Assembly: GCA_011525095.1 (NCBI GenBank) | Contig: WTIV01000188.1 | Coordinates: forward strand, 8,761 to 14,163 | Length of the DNA stretch: 5,403 bases | Reading direction: 5' to 3' | Origin: Methanobacteriota archaeon | GTDB taxonomy: Archaea > Thermoplasmatota > Poseidoniia > Poseidoniales > Poseidoniaceae | In this document: piece by piece, positions 1 to 5,403 of the stretch | Numbering within the stretch: position 1 is the first letter of the stretch | Layout of the letters: each line of letters opens with the position of its first letter | The notes under the pieces: generated by a model | What the model was told of the DNA's origin: nothing | The model's database searches: none | Seen by the model: the letters and a program-made list of their open reading frames with translations, nothing else | Program-made: the position numbers and the translations under genes

Positions 1-1803
1 CTGGGCTCTACCACTGTAATCTGTACAGATAAAACTGGCACTCTAACAAAAAATCAGATGACGGTTAGGCGATTAATGCTACCAGAGAAAACATTCGGCA
101 TAACAGGAGAGGGGTTCTTGCCAGAAGGGACTCTTACCTTCGATGATAAGGAATTGTCGGATGATGAAATGTCTAATCTTCAAAGAGACCTTGGATTTAG
201 ATTAGCAGCGTCATGTCTTTCACTGTGTCACAACTCACAAATCGCTGAAGTTGATGGCCAATGGACAGCGATTGGTGACCCCACAGACAGCGCTTGTGCA
301 GTATTGGGTTACAAGATCAACGGTTCAGTTGCTAAGTTTGCCCAGAGACACCCCCGCAAGCATGAATTCTTCTTCAACACTGACAGAAAGAGGATGTCAG
401 TTATCCACGAGTATGAAGGTGGAGATTGGATTTTCTCCAAAGGTGGAGCAGGTGGATTCAAGAAGCTTGTCAAGTGGAAAGTAAAGAACGGTGAAATCGT
501 TCCAATCGAAGAAGGAGATTTCGAAGTCGCATCACAGTCTAATAGGGAGATGGCTAGCAAAGCGATGAGAGTCATAGCGCTGTGTGCAAGAAAGGTGACA
601 CAAGAAGATGATATCACCGATATGACGTCTATGGAAGACAATCTGATTTTCCTAGGAATGGTTGGTATTATGGATCCTCCACGTGCAGAGGTTTATGACG
701 CTATATTGAGGTGTCAAAAAGCAGGTATCAGTGTTAAGATGATAACCGGTGACCAACAAATGACAGCTCAATCTATTGGTGAAGACCTCAATATTACAAA
801 ACCACATATCGATGCAGTCGGTGGTGATCGACTAGAAGAGTTAGATGACATTGCTATGAGGGATATCGTCGCAGGAACAGCGATTTTCAGTCGAGTAACT
901 CCAGAACAAAAAATGCGAATTGTAACTGCATTACAGGATGAAGGAGAGGTTGTAGCGATGACAGGTGACGGTGTAAACGATGCTCCTGCACTATCAAGGG
1001 CTAACATCGGAATTTCAATGGGGATTGCAGGTACAGATGTAGCCAAAGATGCATCTGATATGGTATTACAAGACGACAACTTTGCTAACATCGTTAACGC
1101 TGTAGAGGAAGGAAGGAAAATCTACACAAACATCAGGAATTTCGTGCGATATCAGGTATCAACAAATGTGGCTGCTGTTGCTTTACTCTTACTTGCAAAC
1201 GTACTTTTCCAGTGGCCACTTCCACTAACTCCAACCCAAATTTTGGTCATCAATATCCTAATGGATGGCCCTCCGGCTGTCGCGTTGGGTGTAGAAAAAA
1301 TGCACTCCAACGTGATGGATCGACCACCTAGACCAGTAGACGAATCCTTACCAAACATGAAAGATTTACTTCTGATATTCTACTTGGGTGGAATCATGGT
1401 TCTGGGTACATTGATAGTTTACTACCTAGCGTTAGAAAACGGAACAGAAGAATATGCAAGGACAATGTGTTTCTGTGTGTTTATCTTCTTCCAATTATTC
1501 AACGTAATGAATTGTAGAAGTAATGAGGATAGTGTCTTCAAGTTAGGTCTATTCTCCAACAGAGCGATATACCTCGCAATTACGTTCTCAATCGGATTAT
1601 TACTGTTGGTTGTTCAAGGCGCAGATTGGACAATTCCACTGACTTCATTCCAAATAGGAGAATTATTGGCCACAACTCCTCTAGAACAAAAGGACTGGTT
1701 CATTGTAGTCCTAGTTGCAAGCACTGTATTCATGGTAGAGGAATTTAGAAAACTATTGAATTCAACTGGGGTCTTCAGTGTCAGAACTAGCAAGAGAGCC
1801 TAA
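1..1803 (+). CDS. P-type Ca2+-transporting ATPase, SPCA/PMR1-like (5' partial)
   Basis: This is the C-terminal 600 residues of a P2-type cation pump that uses ATP to move Ca2+ (possibly Mn2+) across the cell membrane. The frame is open from base 1, so the true start lies outside the window and the ATG at 58 is internal. Numbered from base 1, the visible motifs are the phosphorylation site DKTGT (Asp10), GDPTD (about 92-96), the nucleotide-binding segment FNTDRKRMSV (about 125-134), KGG (147-149), DPPR (about 225-228), MITGD (about 247-251) and the hinge TGDGVNDAP (about 321-329). Six hydrophobic segments follow, matching M5-M10; the actuator domain and M1-M4 are missing. The M6 stretch INILMDGPPA and the following GVE resemble the secretory-pathway (SPCA/PMR1) branch more than SERCA. 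The ORF is intact up to TAA at 1801. Family assignment is firm; ion specificity is inferred from residues only. Confidence 0.95.
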   Translation: MGSTTVICTDKTGTLTKNQMTVRRLMLPEKTFGITGEGFLPEGTLTFDDKELSDDEMSNLQRDLGFRLAASCLSLCHNSQIAEVDGQWTAIGDPTDSACAVLGYKINGSVAKFAQRHPRKHEFFFNTDRKRMSVIHEYEGGDWIFSKGGAGGFKKLVKWKVKNGEIVPIEEGDFEVASQSNREMASKAMRVIALCARKVTQEDDITDMTSMEDNLIFLGMVGIMDPPRAEVYDAILRCQKAGISVKMITGDQQMTAQSIGEDLNITKPHIDAVGGDRLEELDDIAMRDIVAGTAIFSRVTPEQKMRIVTALQDEGEVVAMTGDGVNDAPALSRANIGISMGIAGTDVAKDASDMVLQDDNFANIVNAVEEGRKIYTNIRNFVRYQVSTNVAAVALLLLANVLFQWPLPLTPTQILVINILMDGPPAVALGVEKMHSNVMDRPPRPVDESLPNMKDLLLIFYLGGIMVLGTLIVYYLALENGTEEYARTMCFCVFIFFQLFNVMNCRSNEDSVFKLGLFSNRAIYLAITFSIGLLLLVVQGADWTIPLTSFQIGELLATTPLEQKDWFIVVLVASTVFMVEEFRKLLNSTGVFSVRTSKRA

Positions 1804-1810
1804 ACGTTAA

Positions 1811-1822
1811 TTCAAAAATAAT
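1811..1822 (+). promoter_or_regulatory. possible TATA-like element upstream of mqnE (weak)
   Basis: The 36-base gap between the ATPase stop and the mqnE ATG contains an A-rich stretch, TTCAAAAATAAT, centred about 23 bases before the ATG. In archaea a TATA box sits roughly 25 bases before the transcription start, so this placement would fit a leaderless or nearly leaderless mqnE transcript. The only Shine-Dalgarno-like bases before this ATG are a weak GGA at 1831-1833. No T-run that could end the ATPase transcript is visible in the gap, so simple read-through from the ATPase is equally possible. The motif match is loose. Confidence 0.22.
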
Positions 1823-1839
1823 CAGTTGTAGGACAAGCC

Positions 1840-3030
1840 ATGGCAGCCGGGGAATTTGCTGATTGGCAAGATTCTCTGAGGCAAAGGTTGACCTCAGTAA
1901 CTTGGCCAAACGAATTTGAAGAAATCGTAGAGAAATTGTCAACTGGCATTCCTCTTTCCCTGCAAGATGGTGTAAAGTTATTCAAATCAAAAGATTTGAA
2001 CACCATAGGTTCGCTTGCCAATCATGTCAAACAATCTCGCTTTGGAAACAACGCCTACTTTAACGTAAATGTACACGTCAATCAAACCAACATATGCACA
2101 CTTGCGTGCAAATTTTGCGCATTTCGCAGAGGGCGCAGAGCAGCAGATGCATACCAATTGGAAATTGATGAGTACATCGAGGACTTGCGCAAATACTCTA
2201 CCTTTGTTGATGAAGTACACTCCGTGGGCGGATTACATCCAGAATGGGACGTACAGCATTACTCTGAGTTGTTTAGAAGAGTAAAACAAGAGTTCCCTCA
2301 CATCCACATAAAGGCACTAACCGCTGTGGAGATAAAACACATAGCAAGTTTGTCCAAGATTTCAGTTCATGACACTCTCAAGATTCTAATGGAATCAGGC
2401 TTAGGTTCACTTCCGGGCGGTGGAGCAGAAATATTGGATGATGACATTCGAGAGATAATATGTCGGGGAAAAGAATCGTCTCAAGAGTACTTAGACATTC
2501 ACAAGACAGCTCACTTGCTAGGCATCCCAACAAACTGTACCATGTTGTTTGGTACTATTGAAACAATAGAGCATCGCGTTAATCACATGCTTCGACTAAG
2601 AGACTTGCAGCAAGAAACTGACGGTTTCCAATGTTTCGTGCCCTATCCCTTCCTCCCAGATGATTCAAGGCTGCCAGATGCACAACTAGCGACAGGTACA
2701 GAAATTCTCCGCGTGGTGTCTATCTCTAGATTAATGTTAAACAATATACCTCACATAAAAGCCTACAGAATGAACTTTGGTGATAACATTGCAGAACTCG
2801 CCCTCCAATTTGGTGCAGACGACATAGATGGAACTGTCCAAAAAGAATCTATCATGCACCTGGCCGGCTCTACAGCCCCTCTCGATCACGATAAGGCAAT
2901 GTTAGCCAAATTAGTCAACAACGCAGGATGTGTTCCGGTCCAAAGAAATACTACGTATTCTGAATTCACTGAATATATTGCACCGGTAGAGCCGGTAAAG
3001 CGCAGCCTTAGGATGGCAGTAGGTGATTGA
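1840..3030 (+). CDS. mqnE: aminodeoxyfutalosine (aminofutalosine) synthase MqnE, radical SAM enzyme
   Basis: MqnE is a radical S-adenosylmethionine enzyme of the futalosine menaquinone pathway: the 5'-deoxyadenosyl radical adds to 3-[(1-carboxyvinyl)oxy]benzoate (the MqnA product) to give aminofutalosine. The 396-residue length fits the family. The [4Fe-4S]-binding CxxxCxxC motif is Cys86, Cys90 and Cys93 in the context TNICTLACKFCAF. Further family hallmarks are VGGLHPE (129-135), IKALTAVEI (157-165), SLPGGGAEI (190-198), IETIEHRV (240-247) and a FVPYPFLPDD block (266-275). These segments match MqnE better than its paralogue MqnC, which usually has a YTN-type context before the cluster. The ATG at 1840 is the first possible start, because an in-frame TAA lies at 1819 with no ATG, GTG or TTG between. 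The gene is immediately followed by mqnA, which makes its substrate. One small oddity is Gln82 before TN, where many homologues have Pro. Confidence 0.93.
   Translation: MAAGEFADWQDSLRQRLTSVTWPNEFEEIVEKLSTGIPLSLQDGVKLFKSKDLNTIGSLANHVKQSRFGNNAYFNVNVHVNQTNICTLACKFCAFRRGRRAADAYQLEIDEYIEDLRKYSTFVDEVHSVGGLHPEWDVQHYSELFRRVKQEFPHIHIKALTAVEIKHIASLSKISVHDTLKILMESGLGSLPGGGAEILDDDIREIICRGKESSQEYLDIHKTAHLLGIPTNCTMLFGTIETIEHRVNHMLRLRDLQQETDGFQCFVPYPFLPDDSRLPDAQLATGTEILRVVSISRLMLNNIPHIKAYRMNFGDNIAELALQFGADDIDGTVQKESIMHLAGSTAPLDHDKAMLAKLVNNAGCVPVQRNTTYSEFTEYIAPVEPVKRSLRMAVGD
3021..3026 (+). promoter_or_regulatory. Shine-Dalgarno site for mqnA inside the mqnE 3' end
   Basis: AGGTGA lies four bases before the mqnA ATG and overlaps the last codons of mqnE. 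It matches the archaeal/bacterial anti-Shine-Dalgarno core (complement of UCACCU). With the stop TGA directly followed by ATG, this supports the ATG at 3031 as the true start and suggests translational coupling of MqnA to MqnE. Confidence 0.6.
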
Positions 3031-3819
3031 ATGGCATGGGAGCAAACAATCGGTCGAGTTTCATTCATCAACTGCGAGCCATTATTTTATGGTCTTGAAG
3101 ATTCTTGGAATATTCTTCCAGCACCGCCATCTTGGCTTACTGGTCACCTACTTAGGAAGGATTGCATCTTAGCCCCAATACCTGCAGCAGATTATGCAAA
3201 AAACTCCGACGAACTTGTGCTAGTTCCCGACCTTGCGATTTCTAGTAAAGGAGAGGTTGGTAGTGTCCTTCTTTTCGGTGGGAAACCGATAGATGAGATG
3301 GAAACTATTGCCTTGCCATCGGATTCTGCAACATCGGTTACCCTCCTAAAATACTTAATTTCAAAACGTGGACTATCGCCAAAGTACGTAGAAATGGGAC
3401 CTGATTTACATGGAATGCTAAATCGGTGTGATGGTTGTTTACTAATTGGGGACAGAGCGTTAGAATCGGCTAGAGAATACCCGGAACTAGTAGAACTAGA
3501 CCTTGGTTTAGAATGGAAGAAAGTCAGTGGTCATCCTATGGTCTTTGGAGTGTTTGCAGCTAGAAGAGATTCGGATATGGATAAGGTTAAACTTGCTTAC
3601 GATGCTCTTATTGAACGCTTAATCAAGTTTGAAACAGACCCTAAAGTAAGACAAGAAGTGATTAATGTAAGTTCTGTAAAATCATCTCAAGATGCTTCTA
3701 GACTTGAGAGATATTTCGGTGAAGTCATCAATCGAATTGAAGATGAAGATATTGTAGGACTCGAATCTTTTTTGGCCTCCGCATGTAAAATGGAGAACCA
3801 AATAACGTTAGCGTGGTAA
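3031..3819 (+). CDS. mqnA: chorismate dehydratase MqnA (futalosine pathway of menaquinone synthesis)
   Basis: MqnA catalyses the first committed step of the futalosine route, dehydrating chorismate to 3-enolpyruvylbenzoate in the cytoplasm. The 262-residue product has the family's periplasmic-binding-protein-like fold signature: an N-terminal GRVSFINCEPLFYGLE strand/loop (8-23), APIPAADYA (48-56), a VPDLAISSKGEVGSVLLF block (65-82), SDSATSVTLLKYL (97-109), LLIGDRALE (137-145) and WKKVSGHPMVFGVFAARRD (162-180). The usual IGDxAL and W...P.VF motifs are present. No signal peptide is seen, as expected for this enzyme despite its binding-protein ancestry. The ATG directly follows the mqnE stop and has a good Shine-Dalgarno site (3021-3026), so the two genes are very probably one operon. 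The stop TAA (3817-3819) abuts the stop of the convergent gene. The C-terminal segment after about residue 185 is helical and charged, as usual. Confidence 0.92.
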   Translation: MAWEQTIGRVSFINCEPLFYGLEDSWNILPAPPSWLTGHLLRKDCILAPIPAADYAKNSDELVLVPDLAISSKGEVGSVLLFGGKPIDEMETIALPSDSATSVTLLKYLISKRGLSPKYVEMGPDLHGMLNRCDGCLLIGDRALESAREYPELVELDLGLEWKKVSGHPMVFGVFAARRDSDMDKVKLAYDALIERLIKFETDPKVRQEVINVSSVKSSQDASRLERYFGEVINRIEDEDIVGLESFLASACKMENQITLAW

Positions 3820-3822
3820 TTA
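3817..3822. other. zero-spacer convergent stop/stop junction
   Basis: The mqnA stop TAA (3817-3819, +) is immediately followed by the minus-strand stop (TTA on +, 3820-3822), giving the palindrome TAATTA. There is no room for a terminator between the genes, so transcript ends must lie inside the opposite gene. On the + strand the first short T-runs after mqnA are T5 at 3917-3921 and 3966-3970, within the minus-strand coding region. Confidence 0.85.
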
Positions 3823-5403
3823 TTCTTCTTTGATGAAATCCTTCACTAAGTCATTTTGCAATTTATCTTCATCTAACATTTTGTCATCATTAGAGTCTGT
3901 TTTAGATTCATCTAAATTTTTCTTTACGGCTCTTCTTTTCTTGACTGGCTTCTCTGAAGTTTCAGTTTTTGTCTTGACTTTTCTAGTCTTCATTTTTGGT
4001 TCGATATTGGAATTTAAGCTTTCAATTTCTTCATTCGAATTATCAGTTGAAACCAACCTTTTTCTTTTTGTCTTCGTAATTGGGCCGCTTTTATTGATGT
4101 CTTTGGAGGCGACTTTTCTTCTCTTGGTGGCTTTTTGAGGGTTAATGTCTCTGTTTGAAGGTGACTCTATTGTCTGTCTCTCTTTTCTAGCAATCTTTCT
4201 TTTTGTTGAATTTTCGATAGGCTTTGGTTTAGTTGGTCTTACTTCATCTTCAGATTTATCATCATTTGAATTAAAATTCTCAAGTTCCTCTGAAATTACA
4301 TCGTCAGAATCGACTAACTCATTTTCATCTTGCTCATCATCATCTATGTTGAAATCGATTTCGTTTTGCTTTCTTATCAATAATGTTAGAGCCCCGGCAA
4401 CAATTGCTAGATATAGCAAAAATGCTAGTGGATGAAGTGCATAATCCAGCAAACTATCAACTGCTGTTGGATTTTTTACAGAGACCTGATTGATGGTAAT
4501 TGACGCAGTTGTTTCTCCATCATTCCACCAGAGTGGTATGTTTGCGGTTTCAACACCATCTCCACTGAAAGTTAGGGAAATTGGATGCGCTGGCGCCAAC
4601 CAGGCGATAGAACCGTCTGTTGGCAGAGTCTGTTCTTTCAATCTGATGTCGAGTGGAAGGGTAACCATTGTGGCATATTGGAATGTAGTTGTTATGGCAA
4701 TCGTGATTTGTGTTGTAGAATCTCCATCACGAACTAATTCCATTCCACTCACAACTTTGCAACTAACTACAGCATCACCTAATTCTCCGCTGGAAATTTC
4801 AATCGTTTCTTTCAGTTGGTCAATAATGTCACCGTGATCCATATTCTGGCATATTGAATCTGCGAAACGCTGTGTTTCGCTAGCACTGATCACTTGGTCT
4901 CTAGCAATAGAGTTACGACTGAGATTTCTGATATTGCTTGAATCCTCAGTTGGTAGTGTTATCGAGTCTCTTACTACGAACTCCTTTCCAATGAATATCT
5001 CAAGATTGCGAATTTTTTCTAGGTCAGGATATCTGGAACAAGGTGTACCCTCGGGTGCGTCACAACCAAAATCATCATCCCAGTCGTCGTTCACACCATC
5101 TCCATCATCATCAGGGTCAAGGTTATCAGGAACGTTGTCACCATCTAAATCAACACCAGGAGTGTTATATCCAAACGGAACCAATTCACGCAGGTAAACT
5201 GCAATTTCTCCAGTTCCTGCAGCAACAAATATCGATTGTAGTCTACTTGAATTGTCTTCTAAAATTTCTACATCTTCTACCGTGTGAAAGAAAGACGTGC
5301 TTTGCATGAGGTCAAAAATTTCGTAGTTGTATGTGTAAAGGCCAGAAGAACTCCCACTATCAACCGCGATATGCATTCGATTACCATTTTCTGAGAATAT
5401 AAT
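3820..5403 (-). CDS. surface-exposed single-pass membrane protein with calcium-type repeats and Lys/Arg-rich cytoplasmic tail (5' partial, function unknown)
   Basis: I do not recognise a named family. The frame stays open for nine codons upstream of the ATG at 5376 to the window edge, so the N-terminus is missing and that ATG is probably internal. Numbering from it: residues 1-70 are beta-strand-like and resemble the end of a beta-propeller or repeat ectodomain. Residues 75-118 are Asp/Gly-rich thrombospondin type-3-like repeats with Cys105 and Cys113. Residues 120-310 form an uncharacterised mostly beta region with Cys176 and Cys206, which could pair. A single transmembrane segment (about 314-334) is followed by Arg-Lys. 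The 184-residue tail starts acidic (341-379), then has five basic clusters and an acidic end. The order implies outside N-terminus and cytoplasmic C-terminus. Similar layouts are common in marine Thermoplasmatota, but that attribution is from memory. Possible roles are adhesion or cell-surface sensing; none is demonstrated. Confidence 0.85.
   Translation of the reverse strand: MIFSENGNRMHIAVDSGSSSGLYTYNYEIFDLMQSTSFFHTVEDVEILEDNSSRLQSIFVAAGTGEIAVYLRELVPFGYNTPGVDLDGDNVPDNLDPDDDGDGVNDDWDDDFGCDAPEGTPCSRYPDLEKIRNLEIFIGKEFVVRDSITLPTEDSSNIRNLSRNSIARDQVISASETQRFADSICQNMDHGDIIDQLKETIEISSGELGDAVVSCKVVSGMELVRDGDSTTQITIAITTTFQYATMVTLPLDIRLKEQTLPTDGSIAWLAPAHPISLTFSGDGVETANIPLWWNDGETTASITINQVSVKNPTAVDSLLDYALHPLAFLLYLAIVAGALTLLIRKQNEIDFNIDDDEQDENELVDSDDVISEELENFNSNDDKSEDEVRPTKPKPIENSTKRKIARKERQTIESPSNRDINPQKATKRRKVASKDINKSGPITKTKRKRLVSTDNSNEEIESLNSNIEPKMKTRKVKTKTETSEKPVKKRRAVKKNLDESKTDSNDDKMLDEDKLQNDLVKDFIKEE
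3823..4374 (-). other. low-complexity charged cytoplasmic tail with five basic clusters
   Basis: Residues 335-518 of the surface protein are poor in hydrophobic and aromatic residues and probably disordered. An acidic Asp/Glu/Asn/Ser stretch (341-379) is followed by basic clusters at about 391-400 (TKRKIARKER), 416-425 (ATKRRKVASK), 434-442 (TKTKRKRLV), 463-470 (KTRKVKTK) and 476-486 (KPVKKRRAVKK). Ser/Asn/Glu-rich linkers separate them, and the C-terminus is again acidic. The clusters resemble each other in composition but not in exact sequence, so they look like a maintained charge pattern, not a recent DNA duplication. Possible partners are nucleic acid, acidic lipid headgroups or an acidic protein; none can be chosen from sequence. 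Confidence 0.7.
4375..4437 (-). other. transmembrane segment of the surface protein
   Basis: About 21 codons (residues 314-334) encode a continuous hydrophobic stretch centred on LAFLLYLAIVAGALTLLI, ended by Arg-Lys and then a strongly acidic run. This is the only clear membrane segment in the visible part. The positive residues on the C-terminal flank place the long tail in the cytoplasm by the positive-inside rule. Confidence 0.85.
5023..5151 (-). other. thrombospondin type-3-like Ca2+-binding repeats in the minus-strand surface protein
   Basis: The encoded stretch (residues 76-118 from the ATG at 5376) reads as successive DxDGDxVPD / DxDDDGDGVND units followed by a Cys-containing segment (Cys105, Cys113). 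Such Asp/Gly loops bind Ca2+ in thrombospondin type-3 and related extracellular repeats, and commonly act as a stiff calcium-dependent linker between an ectodomain and the rest of the protein. Calcium binding here is inferred from the motif. Confidence 0.8.

Noticed and set aside
309..1358. Minus-strand open frames opposite the ATPase
   Set aside because: The + strand frame carries all conserved P-type ATPase motifs in order. The reverse frames have no recognisable domains.
2126..2150. Short direct repeat CGCAGAG..CGCAGAG in mqnE
   Set aside because: It encodes the basic RRGRRAA segment just after the iron-sulfur cluster motif and is explained by repeated Arg codons. Only two copies exist, with no array structure.
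1840..3030. Assignment of the radical SAM gene as mqnC (cyclic dehypoxanthinyl futalosine synthase)
   Set aside because: MqnC and MqnE share the CxxxCxxC fold, but the VGGLHPE, IKALTAVEI, SLPGGGAEI and IETIEHRV segments and the adjacent mqnA fit MqnE better.
3031..3819. Solute-binding protein of a transporter
   Set aside because: MqnA shares a binding-protein-like fold, but there is no signal peptide or lipobox and the chorismate dehydratase motifs are present next to mqnE.
4351..4362. Perfect 12-base palindrome GAAATCGATTTC followed by T-rich sequence
   Set aside because: It lies inside the coding sequence just after the transmembrane segment, has no loop, and the residues it encodes fit the acidic juxtamembrane stretch. 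A chance palindrome is the simplest explanation, not a terminator or operator.
3830..4435. Two consecutive + strand open frames with hydrophobic, Ser/Phe/Leu-rich translations
   Set aside because: They are antisense shadows of the Lys/Glu/Asp/Asn-rich tail on the minus strand: AAA/GAA-type codons read backwards give Phe, Leu and Ser. The minus-strand frame continues without a break and has coherent domain structure.
4490..5309. Further + strand open frames, including a His/Gln-rich one opposite the Asp/Gly repeats
   Set aside because: These lie opposite the ectodomain and repeats of the minus-strand gene. The His/Gln/Ser composition comes from GAT/GAC-rich repeat DNA read in other frames; no start context or domain supports them.
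1..5403. CRISPR array, tRNA, rRNA, insertion sequence or attachment site
   Set aside because: Almost the whole window is occupied by four intact or edge-cut coding frames. I saw no regularly spaced repeats, cloverleaf-like segments, transposase motifs or terminal inverted repeats.

Overview
The window holds four protein genes and almost no intergenic space. Its moderate AT content, AGA/AGG-rich arginine usage, an early menaquinone (futalosine) gene pair, and a large secreted-then-anchored protein with calcium-type Asp/Gly repeats and a Lys/Arg-rich cytoplasmic tail together suggest an archaeon. A planktonic Thermoplasmatota-type euryarchaeon (Marine Group II/III, Poseidoniia) is my best guess. 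This is inference from gene style; no ribosomal RNA or other phylogenetic marker is present.

Region by region: positions 1-1803 (+) are the C-terminal part of a P-type Ca2+-transporting ATPase, cut by the left edge just before its phosphorylation site. A 36-base gap follows. Positions 1840-3030 (+) encode aminofutalosine synthase (MqnE, radical SAM), and 3031-3819 (+) encode chorismate dehydratase (MqnA), whose ATG directly abuts the mqnE stop. The fourth gene lies on the minus strand (5403-3820). It encodes a large single-pass surface protein whose N-terminus runs off the right edge. Its stop codon directly abuts the mqnA stop, so the two convergent genes share no spacer.

Functionally, MqnA dehydrates chorismate to 3-enolpyruvylbenzoate and MqnE joins that product to the SAM-derived adenosyl radical to give aminofutalosine. 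The pair therefore covers the two committed first steps of futalosine-route menaquinone synthesis; the later enzymes (nucleosidase, MqnC, MqnD, prenylation and methylation) are not here. The ATPase is an ion pump that may be co-transcribed with them but has no evident pathway link. The minus-strand protein is of unknown function.

The points most worth a second look are the SPCA/PMR1-like ion-site residues of the ATPase, the zero-spacer convergent junction, and the minus-strand protein with its strongly patterned basic/acidic tail. I did not find a clearly new multi-gene system.
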